In this document: positions 1 to 11,411 of the stretch, piece by piece
Layout of the letters: each line of letters begins with the position of its first letter
Numbering within the stretch: the stretch's first letter is position 1
Assembly: GCA_902729315.2 (NCBI GenBank)
Contig: LR746265.1
Coordinates: forward strand, 3,328,892-3,392,891
From: Spirodela intermedia
Lineage: Eukaryota; Streptophyta; Magnoliopsida; Alismatales; Araceae
DNA: 64,000 nucleotides
Direction of reading: 5' to 3'
Notes under the pieces: generated by a model
Told to the model about the DNA's origin: nothing
What the model saw: the letters and a program-made list of their open reading frames with translations, nothing else
The model's database searches: none
Program-made: the position numbers and the translations under genes

Positions 1-3000
1 ACACGATGCGATACACAGCCTTTTTTTCTGGGCATGTAAGTTTGTGTCCGTTGCTGCGAGAATTATTGAAAACTTCCTCTCTTGTCCGTTCCGACGACCC
101 TCCTCCCCTCCTCCCCTCCGTCGATTGGACCCCAACGCGGAATCTTGAGCCTGCGGCACTAGCGGGGCCCGACCTCGCTATCGCTGGCTCAGCAGCTCCC
201 TATAATGAAAAGGACGTCGCATCTCCCGCGTGTTGAGGATATCCACGAGCTCAGGTACTACGCAATACTTAGAAAGATGACTCGTACACGACTTTTTCAA
301 GGGTTCGTTAAATAAATAATAACCCATGGAGCAACTTCCACACCACAGTTGTAGACAATTTGGTGGAACCCGCTCTAAGGAATAATTTTTAAGCCGCAGT
401 GGTAGACGATTGGCGTAATTTGGTGTTTACCCTCTCCATGCCTCCCCCCTCCTCTCTCTCACCCAATATCTCTCCTTATTTCATAGCTAGTCAGGTTTGG
501 ATAATGCAAATAATCTTCGTAATAAATGAGCTGACATGTAATATCATCATACCGATGCTCACAACTTTAAAGCATTATTATTCATGAATGGACCATTATT
601 TGTACTTCCTCTTGTGAGTTTTAAAGGAAGTGCCACCTTCAATTGTTTTGGTGAAACTGAATTAGCTTCTGCAGCCTGAATATGTAGCGTCAATGAAAAA
701 TATAGGCTTTGTATAATAATTTACAATATTCAATTATGGTCCAGATTTCTCTTACAACAAGGTAAACTACGATCTAACTGTAAGGTGAAATAAAAATCAT
801 GGGTATTGAGCATCCTATGTCACAAACTTTGTAAAGTTTTCATTATAGACATTCAAAAATATAATTACACAGGACTTCTTATGTCATTTCTTAGAAAAAT
901 AAATAATCTGAGTTTCCTACTTGCGGGGTGGATAAGAACGAGGAAGATGACCGCCATAGTGTGGACGAGTCCACAAAAGAGGCGTATCCTCGAACTCCTC
1001 GAGCCTCATCCTTCCTAGATGTCGACCGAGACTTAAAATGGGCGCCAGAACGGACTTTCCTGATCATTAACCAGCGATCAGAAAGCACTTCTATAGTTCT
1101 TTATTTTGTCATGTACATTAACTTGGCGTAACTAATGGGACCCTAAAGTGGTTTGACCTCAGGGCTCCATTATGATCTCCTTAGAAGAATCATTCGCCAC
1201 TTGGCTTATAAACTAAAGAAAAACCCATGAAGCATGAGTAAGCCTCTTTAAAGTTTGACCACATAAAACTTTCAAAACTTTTACGATAACCATTCAATCG
1301 AACCGTGTAGATATTCTAACGTAAGAACTGGAAGTGTCAGAGATATTCTTTCTGTTGTCTGTGATTAATGGTTCACCTCTCCATGTTCTACCGTAGTGGT
1401 TCTACCGTAACTTGCACCCCTCCATGTTTATCTCATCGTAGTTCCGTAGAGGAATTCTCCTTGCTTCTCGTTGGGTTCGGAGCCTTGCGTTCGTGATTCC
1501 CTGTCACATCCGAGCTTGTTCCGCTGTTTTATTGGAGTTTGAATCAGTCCTGGTCCCCATGAGCCCATACGGCGCAGTAGCATAGCGCTGCACAGTGGAC
1601 CATGAAAGCCGGTCACATGCGATGCCATGCGCGTGTTTCGTCGCAGCCCCTTGTGAATAAAATACCACAACCTAGGAGCTCACTTGGGTTACGATATTTG
1701 ACGGTTTGTCTTCAGAATCTTATTTTCTTTTATTGAATGGTTACCCACGATCTAGAAGGTTTTATCTTTCAGCGATTGTTTTGAATTTTTCTTCAATAAT
1801 GAGGCAATTAAAGTTTACAATAGTCAACATCAAAGCCGGTCATTGACTGTGTAAATCTAGGAGCTTGATCCATTAAACCATGAATTAATTTTTAGTTTTA
1901 GTGGCATATCCGAATCCAACTCAAACCAGCGACCATGGAACTTTAATTTGGTCGACCACTCTAGTGTCATAAGACATAATGGTAATCAATCATTTCAAAA
2001 AAATGTAGTTCCAAAACATAACCAAATATAAAATCTGTCTCTTCTCAAAGATGATTGATTTAGTTGAAATGTAAAACATGGAAATAAAGAAAATAATGTC
2101 TCGTGAATTATAATCGATGAACTTAATATCTTACAGTTGCTCTTTAGATCAGCCTTCACTCATAGAGTATACAAAGACCGTGCCAGGTGTATAAGAGATG
2201 GATTTTCGTCGTTAAATGGATGGATTCATTGTTCTCAGCCATCGGCATCCGTCCATCTGTTGTACCTTCTTGCAAACCGACAGAAGTTCAATATGTCAGT
2301 GGGGATGGCCAGGTCGTGCCTCTGCGCATGGTCTTCCCCCAGTCCATCGACCCTCCCAATGGGGGAAGTGGGGAGAGGGGGCTTTGGTGTGGGAGAGGTT
2401 GTCGAGGGTCAGTTTATCTGATCTAAAGAGCAGAAATATTGTTCTTCATGAAATCGCCAATGATGTTTCATCTCCTCTAAACGTGAATTCTGGAGAAGAG
2501 TTTAAAAGTTAAGATCGACCCTGAGCTTGAAATCTTCCTAAAGGGGACGAATCTGTCCACCCTGCAGACACAACGGTACAGAGTGCAGATGAAACTCTTC
2601 CCTGTTTTACCATAGTCAAAGCCTTTCTCCTTTCTCGTGGCGACACTGCCCGAGAGTACTCTATTCTACAGTAAGATAAATTTACTGAGCCGGGTCCGAC
2701 GACCGCGAAATAGGCATTTGGGTTAGAGGTGTCTTCACGAAAGCTGGGGAATAATCAATGCAATTTCCTGACATTCAACACTCGACGTGATACGGCAGAA
2801 CAATGCATCGTATCTTCAATGGGAAGAACTATCTATAATAAACGGATCGTATGTCAGCTACAATAAAACCAGGAAGAAGAGATCCTCAACATTCAAGCAT
2901 ATCTTCACAGCTCAACGAAAGGTTATCCCCAAAGTGGAATAACAGTTGTAATTATGTGCACATACAAAACCTTTCAAGATTTCCCCCATTGCTCTTTTCT

Positions 3001-5542
3001 TACGAGGCTGGAGGACCCAACAGTAGATTTCCCCGTGATAGGGACTAGCTCGGAACTCCAAAATCATGGAAAGCTGATAGCTCACAGGAATATACTATTA
3101 CTCTTTCATCGGGCTGGCTACTAATGGAATATGTTAAGAAGAAATGAAAGACTCTGTGGTACCGAGGAAATTGGGATTCGGCCTTACATATGCATTCCTT
3201 TCTCCGTCAAATTAAACAACCAAGAGGAATGTTCTTGACACAAGCGGCCTTGAGGTACGTTTGTCTCCGCCATTTCAAAAGAATGTCGGTTCGAGACCAC
3301 TGTCCCACGAGTGCGTCCTTATCCCGTTCAACTTGCTGACGGACGCGCCGGGAGATAGTCGTCACGAAGATAACTACTCGTGCGTATCGAGCGCAATATT
3401 TGGAAGCCTTATCGTCTTCACTGGAGAATAATACGTTGACGGCAGCTAATGACTGGCAAGAATGAGGAAGTAGGCATTTTGAAGACGTCCAGATTTGAGA
3501 ATCGACTGGGCGTACCTCTCATGGCTGGCCGGCCGCTGAGGCTTGCTTTCTGCTCCCGAGCAGAAACTTACATTGGCCAGATTCCAGTCGGATGGCTATT
3601 TGTCGCTCTTTAACGGTGGATTTATAATTATAGAAAGAACAGTGATGACATATTATGGGGAGTCGTACGGTTTAGACAGCATGGTCATTTTTGTGCTGCC
3701 ATGGGGTTTCGTGTAGACGATGCGACCAACACGCACCAGATTGTTCTCTGTCGAATAATTCACCCAGTATGTGCTGTTATCAATATGTGGGGGTTTTCAA
3801 CAATTCGAGCTAAGGGCATGAGAAGGGACAAGGCGGACAAGCACATAAAAAAAGCTAAAGAGAGTGTGTTGAGCTGGGTCCCTGAAGATGTAATAGGAAA
3901 TCAACACCTGTGTTGCTATCATACAAAATCTTCATCTCTTTTCCCCCAACCATAACTTGGTTAATATCAAATACGTAAATAAATAACCTCTGAGAAACCC
4001 AAGTAAAAACATAAACAAAGATATGAAGAAAATATCCTGTTACTAACGCAATGTAACTCAAATATTATGCATGAATAACTCGATATAACTACAATCAATT
4101 ATCGCTGTTCAAAATGAATGATCAATCTTCCGTCCTTTTCAATTGATTTTGAATTGAAAAACCTTTACATTAGAAACTGTCCGGAGGTGTACTACTTGCC
4201 TGACATTTTGTTGCGTAGCTCCGGTGGCTGAAACCACGGAGGATCTTCCCTGAAAACAAGATAGAAAAAAGAAGAGGCATTAAAATTATCGCCCGACAAA
4301 GATGGTCATCGGTTGGGGAAAGGGGACACATTTTCTATTGGACTCCCGCCATGTCACTCATTTCTTATCCCTCCTGCACGACGCCTCACAGATTGGCGCA
4401 ATGATGGCATTATCACAGTCCCTACGTCGACATCTGCACGTGAATCTCGAGCGGAAGACCGTGAGATTTCTTTCTCACACCAGGGAAAGCGGCATCTATG
4501 GGGTAGCCAAGAGGTTCTCCCGTACCGAGAGAGACGCTGTTCTTAGGAAAACCGCGTTTGTGCCTTCGTAGGAGTAAATCCCAAGGGTTAATCCGTGTCT
4601 CATGCGTGCAAGAGGAGCAACTGTTATTCTGGCTGATGAGACATTTCTTCATAAATTAAGAGAGGAGATTCTTGAGGTAGCCGTCTCTGAGGCCGGGTGG
4701 AGGGGATGGGTTGTCCAGACGTGGAGCATAGGAGATGCGAGACGAGGCGAGAGAGCGGGAGGTTTACGGCCGGGCGGCGGAGCCCACTCGTGTTCATGTA
4801 ACGACAGGACTTGCCTGCGTGAGACAGTCAATTGCAATCCCTCTCCCCTCATTAATATTTATTCATATATTGCGGATCTTCGGGGGTTGATGAAATAAAA
4901 GTAGGGGAGACTACGACTGACCGGGGCGAGCTTTACCAGACAGCGGTGAAGCGGGATAGGGAAACAGAATGAAATCGGGGGCCTCTCGCTGCCCACACCA
5001 GCACTGCAAGAAGCCTCGGTAGCCACGGAGTAGGAGATTTAGGAGGAGGGAGAGCAGATGAAGGAAAAAAGTGCGAATCAGGTCGAAGGAAAAAGTGTCT
5101 TTGGACTGGTTTGTGTTTTTCTTCTTCTTCTTTCCTATGTTTGTTCTCTCTAGCTCTCCTTTGACTCGTTTTGAGTGAAACTGCTTGTTTGGTTTCCTGC
5201 TTTCCGTTGTTTTCTTTTATGGATCTTAGATGAGTCTTTGGGCAAGATTTGGAGGCTTTTCGGAGGGTTCATGTGGCCTGTAGATCCGCCGCCCACATAT
5301 GCAGATAAGCGGACTATGATACTTTAGGACTTCTTCGGTCTTCCATTTCTTTCGGTTTTTGGTTCATCGAGATCCTGGGGGGCGAGATGTGGGTGTCTTG
5401 TGTTGTCAATAGAACGATAATTCTGAAACCGGTGTGGTGACAGTTTTCATTTTGATTTTGACCGGACAGCGATAATATTTGCAAAGACAGAAGGATAAAC
5501 CGCAGAAGACGGAGTCTGAGGGATTTCTTTATCGACTGAGAA
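1..5542. other. Gene-poor left flank
   Basis: This stretch is AT-rich and holds only short open frames on both strands, none longer than about 100 codons and none resembling a known family. I see no tRNA or rRNA and no transposase or retroelement protein. It carries one 15-bp inverted repeat pair (2138-2432). The last few hundred bases before 5543 are rich in CTT and TTT and probably include the promoter and 5' UTR of the IDD gene, but I cannot place a TATA box or a transcription start. Confidence 0.6.
2138..2432. repeat. 15-bp perfect inverted repeat bounding 295 bp
   Basis: The left arm at 2138-2152 (TGCTCTTTAGATCAG) is the exact reverse complement of the right arm at 2418-2432. The pairing stops abruptly on both sides. 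The interior has no recognisable coding content. Size and ends would suit a small non-autonomous inverted-repeat element (MITE-like), but I see no clear target-site duplication, so a chance or structural repeat remains possible. Confidence 0.45.
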
Positions 5543-7266
5543 ATGGCATCGTCTTCATCTTCGACCATCTTCTATGGCGTCACAGAAGCGGGCCTTCAAA
5601 ATCAGATGAAGCAGACGCCGTTATCTTCTGATTGTACTCCCTCCTCAGCGACGCCGTCACCTGCTGTGCCTCAGAAGAAAAAAAGGAACCTGCCAGGAAC
5701 ACCAAGCAAGTATCTAAAACACAAAAAATCTTACTAGTATCGATCTCAGGACCTTCTCTTCGCATATTTACAAGGAAATCACATATATATTTTTATCTGA
5801 GCCTTCCGTAGCGTGCTCTTAATTCCAAAGAGGGTGTTCTCCAAGTTCCCTTATCAAGACGATATTCCATGTCCACTAAGCCACTGAATTGGGTATTTCT
5901 TTTGCAATAGAGGCGCTATTCATAGCCTCCTGTGCCCTACGAGAAAATTCTTTGATATTGAAATGGTTTCCAATTTACCAATACACTAAATTTCAAGCCC
6001 CAAGTCAGAATTAGAAGATCTGATTAACTTTTGGGTCTGGTTAAGATCCACAGTACGCACACATTTCTTCACACTCAGATATAAATATGAATCGATCGGG
6101 CTGATTGACGAATTCATCTGACTCAGTGATCAAGTGCCACTCCTATTATCTTTCACCTATGTCCATGAAATAGCTCATTAACGCCATTTTGACTGATATA
6201 GATCCTGACGCCGAGGTAATAGCTCTATCGCCGAAGACTCTACTGGCAACGAACCGCTTCATCTGCGAGGTGTGCAAGAAGGGATTCCAAAGAGAGCAGA
6301 ACCTGCAGTTGCACCGGAGGGGGCACAACCTGCCATGGAAGCTTCGGCAGAAGAGCACCACGGAGGTGAAGCGGCGGGTATACGTGTGTCCGGAGCCCAC
6401 CTGTGTCCACCACGACCCCTCGCGAGCGCTCGGTGACCTTACGGGCATCAAGAAGCACTATTGCCGCAAGCACGGAGAAAAGAAGTGGAAGTGCGACAAG
6501 TGCTCCAAGCGCTACGCTGTCCAGTCGGACTGGAAGGCCCACTCCAAGACCTGCGGCACCCGCGAGTACCGATGCGACTGCGGCACTCTCTTCTCTCGGT
6601 AGGCTTCTCACATCCTTCTCCCGAAGTATTCCTCCTACGCCGTTTATCGCCGTATGTCTCCCTCCTCCTCTCATTTCCATGTGTTCATGTGGGTGCTACA
6701 TTTCGTAACGGTAGGAATTTCATTATCGGTTCTGTCGGTGACGTTACGCGTGAGCCTGTTTTGTTGTTTTCTGTTTCCCGAGGTCAGGACTGTAGTTCTC
6801 CTCTCGTTTGAGACTGGAAGGATGAAGAAAGAGGGTGGTTAGGGTTAGGGTTATGGGTAGCAGGGGTGGTAACGTCTCGAGGACAAATGCCAGTGTAACT
6901 GTGGGACTGTGGAACTGCTCCCACGTGAATCGTGCCCCGACTTCGGGCCACCGCCGTAGTATAGCTGAAGCATGTTGAGATATTTCATAGGAGGGGAAGT
7001 GATATTTTCATTTTCGAAATCAACGCCAAGTTTGCACTTAGACTCCTGACCTCCTCTTCACTTGTGAGTCCCGCCGTATCCTTTTCTGTTCACGTGCCGC
7101 CGTGTAAGGCAAGTTCGCAGCAGGGTTTTCTTCTCCTCTGGGTTGACCACAGTAGAGCAAGCTTGGCGCTCTGCATTCAATTCGAGCTCATCTTTTCATG
7201 AAAACGTTAGTGTTGGGAAGAGAAGATCTCCCATCTCTTGTTCCTGGGTTCTTCTGTAAAAGGCTC

Positions 7267-7301
<35 letters not shown>

Positions 7302-9064
7302 ATCTCTTTCTCTCTCTGTGCCTCTCTCATTCATTAATTGAATAGAGTTCCACAAATGTGTTGGCCACGTTGTTAGGGACGGTAGTCTGGGAGCTGTGGG
7401 TTCAGCTCTTTGGTTAGAATCTATCAGGGGGATCATCGAGACACCGGAGAAGCTTATTCTTTCAAAGTGATGCATGGGGATGAATGTTCGTTTCATGTTT
7501 CCTGCAATGGTTCCTCCTCTGCATTCATTGCGGAGGGTAGCCAAGAAAAGGCTTCTTGGCCCTGTTCGTTCCATGAATGAATGAAGACAAGGCCCTTTAC
7601 TGGCTTCCTTTGTTTCTCCTTCAGGATCTTAAGATGAAGCAGTCGTTTTCCCTTCCTTTCTTCCTCTCTCCAAGACTGACAACTTTTTTCTGTTTATACT
7701 ATAGTTTTGTATTCAAGGAATGATACTTATTCCATGGCTGTGCTTCTTCCTCTACATGTGCCTTCATTTCCATAATTAGCCCGTTGCTAACGCAGAAGCT
7801 CGACGTAAATCAAGATAACCCATGAATACTTTGTCTTGATTTTTGCAGGCGAGACAGCTTCATTACCCACCGAGCGTTCTGCGACGTACTAGCCCAGGAG
7901 AGTGCCGTGATACCCGCTGGGCTGAATGCGTTAGGGGGGCCCTTATACGGGGGCAGGAGCAACATGTCCCTTGGCCTGTCTCAGGTAAACTCCCAAATCT
8001 CTTCTCTCCAGGACTCGACCAGAGCGTCCAGCGACATCCTCCGGCTTGGAGGCTGTGGCGGTGCTGCCCAATTCAGCCACCTCTCCTCTCCTCTCGATAC
8101 CTCGTCCTCGCGTCAGCATCAACCAAGTGCTTCTTCTGGGTTCTTCTTCACCGGCTCCAGTCAGGACTTTCTCAATGGCAAGTCCTGCCATGGCTTGATG
8201 CAACTTCCGGAACTCCACAACAATACGGCCACATCCCCTCCTGCTGTGAGCTCAGCAGCCGCCAGTTTGTTCCATCTTGGCTTCTTCTCCAACACCAGCA
8301 GCAGCACCGGAAGCGTCAGCAATACGAATAATGTCGCTAACCAGGGTAATCACTTGCTGGTTCCTGATCAGTATAGCGACAGCAATAGGCCCGGAGAGGC
8401 ACCATCGTTCTTCGCTGGAAATCTAGTGGATGATCACGTGGCCTCCGCCATGTCCTCTCTCTATAACACCTCGTTGCAGAACGGAGGAGTGCTTCCTCAG
8501 ATGTCAGCAACCGCTTTACTCCAGAAAGCTTCCCAAATGGGTGCGACCACGAGTGGCAGCAGACCTTCCTTGCACAGGGGCGTCGGAGTTCCGTCTTCTT
8601 TCGTGAACGCTAAACCGATCAACCTCAAGACCGTTTTTGGTGGCGGCAGCGGTGGAGAGAGCTCACGGAGGCAGATTGAAAGCGAGACCCATCTCCAAGA
8701 TCTCATGAACTCTCTAGCAAACGGAAACACTGGTATGTTTGGCGGTGGCTCTAGAGAAGTAGCGATGACATTTGGAGGAAGCTACGGCGGCGGTGGGCAT
8801 GGGCAGGACGTCGCTTATGGTGGGTTCGATCCGAGTTTATGTGATGTCGACGATGGGAACCTGCACCATAGCCTACAGTTTGGGAATGCAGAGGGCTCGG
8901 ACGGGTTGACCAGGGATTTCTTGGGGGTCGGCAGAATGGTGAGGACCATCCGAGAGGGGATTTCGCAGAGAGAACATAACCATGGCGTGGACATCAGCCT
9001 GTTAGAATCTGGGATGAATTCTTCATCAGCAAGTAGGTCTTTTGCAGGTGGGAATCTCCAATGA
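5543..9064 (+). CDS. INDETERMINATE-domain (IDD) C2H2 zinc-finger transcription factor
   Basis: Exons 5543-5705, 6202-6598 and 7849-9064 give 591 aa. The N-terminus carries a basic KKKRN nuclear-localisation motif at about residues 45-49 and the family junction [17 protein letters not shown]. The ID domain follows: a first C2H2 finger (FICEVC, from about residue 74), a second starting YVCPEPTC, and two CCHC-like fingers (KWKCDKC, EYRCDC) ending [15 protein letters not shown]. The C-terminal half is rich in Ser, Asn and Gly and keeps two IDD signatures, [14 protein letters not shown] and TRDFLGVG. Family members bind DNA and work with DELLA or SCARECROW-type partners in development and metabolism. 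The ATG at 5543 is the first in frame and starts a normal-length leader. Intron 1 uses a GC donor (5706-5707), the only choice that preserves the frame. The exact paralogue is not assigned. Confidence 0.93.
7264..7318. repeat. (CT)n microsatellite in IDD intron 2
   Basis: An imperfect CT/TTTCTC tract inside the 1.25-kb second intron of the IDD gene. It is far from both splice sites. Confidence 0.85.
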
Positions 9065-9701
9065 AGGGAGACCAGGACAATCAAAATGAAATATATATGA
9101 AAATAAGGTCAAATGGGTAGCCTTTCAATGTTCTGCAGGTTGGGTGCCCTCCGCTTCTTCCTGTGGCAGTCTCATTGTGTTTTTGTTTTACGCTACGCAC
9201 TAAAGAATGAGGGTTTAATCTTTAATTTCTTGGTCTGAGGTATTTTTTTATGGATCTTTATGGATAACAGTGAACTGGTGGCTCTTTCTTCTTCTGCTAA
9301 TTTCTTACAAGCAGTTCCCACGAGGCCTTCTCCGGAGCTGAGGGAAAAAGATGAAATAAAAACAATAAAAGACGTCTGCTTCGAAATCGTGCCCATGTAC
9401 CGATGATTCTGTCACAGTATTTAGGTACCTCATTGCGTAAGTTTATCGTAGGACTCCGATATTCATGAGCAGCCATCGTCTTTCTGAGTCTGCAATCATC
9501 TCTGGGTGTTCACAATCAGACAGCATCACGTCCTTCTGAGTCTGGACTCAGTTACCCACTGCGCCTGCTTCTCGCACTCCACCCCCGGCGTGCGTCTTGC
9601 ATCTCGTATGTCGATGTCCGGTCACGCCATTGCATAAGAGAGAGTTGTGCTTGAAGGTTTGGCGAGTTATTTAACAAATAATCTACGCGCGAGAGGGAGG
9701 G

Positions 9702-9732
<31 letters not shown>

Positions 9733-11407
9733 TCGTAGGAGGTTTTTGTGAAGGTGGCGCGGATTCTAGCACGAAGAAAAGGAAAATAGACAGGTCGAGA
9801 GGGCAAAAGAGAGGAGGGGAAACTTCAAAGTCTCGTCTTAGTCAACTCAAGGACGATTTTGTTGGATAAATCTACTTTCATTCGATACATTATGGAACCG
9901 ATCTAATGGACCCCTTGTGTCTATATTGGTAATACCGGGCCTCTCCCTTTTTCATTTGGGCCTTTTATGTATGAACGGTCCATTAGGCCCTCTGCGCCAG
10001 GGCGGTCCACTGCGATGCTGACCACGGCGCTCGTTTCTGCCCACGCCGGTTCATTGGGCCTGGCTTCTCTACACTTTTCCCCTGCATTTTTCTCCCTGTG
10101 ATAACGGGTCGTTCGCCCCCCTCCCCCCTCCTTCTCTCTCGACTCTCTCGAGTTCTAGCTCTCCCTTCCCTCCATTCAAACACCTCTTTCACCGTTAATT
10201 TTCTCTTATGATTTGCAAGCTCTATCTAAACAACTAAAAGGAGAGATATACCTGGTGTGACACACTTGAGGACAATAACCCTCGAGTGTCTTATGGCTCA
10301 AGGTGATCAGCTTGAATTGACCATGCTCGTTCCACTAGTGTTGACCTTAGTCGTCCTCGTCGATTCCAACGAGCCCTCTCTTGCTCAAATGGATCATACA
10401 TAAGTAAACTGTATGGTAGCCTTCTTTTCAGAGGCGGTGGCCTCTTTCTGCTAATACCTAGGAGACTTACTCTGATGGGACATTCTTGATAGTGTGAGCT
10501 GGACCTGCCAATAAGCCCCTCGAGATGAACAGTTCATCTAGCTAACAACGCCTATTCGCGTCACATCACCCGTGCATGTCGTGTCACTCCATGTTGATGC
10601 AGTGCCAATCGCCTGTGTGTGAGGTTCAGAAGACACTTTTGTTGAACCTTGTTTTGTCCTAATAGGGTCGTTGCGTCCGATGTGTGCTCGCATGGGAATC
10701 ATAGAAAACTTCGTCACTTCGTTACCTTGTGCCAACAATGTCACATAGAGTAATAGTTGATGTACTTGCACCATAGGCTAGTTTTCAAACTATATATTTA
10801 TACTTATGGGTTGAATTACGTGAATTATTCCTATATATAGTGACTACAAATGCCTTGAAATATTATTTATTGTATATAGAGTTATTAGAGACAATATACT
10901 TTGGAATTTTTATTCTTAGACCTGAAAAGGGTTTATTTCACACCATTCACCCTACGAATAAAGATAAAGACCATTAGGTAGGAAGCATACATCATTCTTC
11001 GGCGCTCGGTCCCAAGGATCGATTACCCGCTGATTACTTGGTTGCCTCTCGGGGCTAGCGAGAGTGAGGGTCAAAGGTGATGTCAGCTCTCCTTCCACGT
11101 CGTCGTCTAAAAACTCGGAAGTAAACACCCCTTTATCGGACAAACTTTGGAGTCTCCTATCAGTCAACGCGAGAAAGACTCGAGGTAGGTGGATAAACGC
11201 CGAAGACATAAAGGGTCAACGAAGAAGACCCGCAGGTGATTCCAGTTATGGCCCAAACGGGCTTCCCCAAAGTAGCAATATTCGGGTCGGCTCTCGTTGA
11301 CTAGCCGAATTATGAACGAATACCTTCGGGCGCCATCTCTCCCCGTCTCTCTCTTCTGACCCGGGTCTGCGAAGATTGTCGGGGATGTCGACCAGGTGCT
11401 CTCCCAA
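9065..11407. other. Intergenic region between IDD and PPR genes
   Basis: It holds the presumed IDD 3' UTR, a (GA)n microsatellite (about 9704-9732) and AT-rich sequence around 10780-10960. Short open frames resemble no family. The last few hundred bases are GC-rich and should contain the PPR promoter and 5' leader; I see no TATA box. Confidence 0.6.
9355..9369 (+). terminator. Candidate poly(A) signals of the IDD gene
   Basis: Two AATAAA hexamers (9355-9360 and 9364-9369) lie about 290 bp after the IDD stop codon, a plausible 3' UTR length. Plant poly(A) signals are loose, so this is positional inference only. Confidence 0.35.
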
Positions 11408-11411
11408 ATGA
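11385..11411 (+). promoter_or_regulatory. 8-codon upstream ORF overlapping the PPR start
   Basis: An ATG at 11385 opens an 8-codon frame whose TGA (11409-11411) overlaps the PPR ATG (11408-11410) in an ATGA arrangement. If the transcript starts upstream of 11385, ribosomes would meet this uORF first and could reinitiate at the overlapping ATG. A role in translation is inference; the transcription start is unknown. Confidence 0.5.

Noticed and set aside
1428-1670. An 80-codon minus-strand frame that looked faintly like organellar-derived sequence
   Set aside because: I could not match it to a specific mitochondrial or plastid gene, so an organelle insertion is not supported.
6837-6857. Telomere-like TTAGGG units in IDD intron 2 (and near 48957)
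   Set aside because: Only two or three units are present, so an interstitial telomere tract is not supported.
11396-11407. Start of the PPR gene at 11396
   Set aside because: The codon there is GTG. The first in-frame ATG is at 11408.
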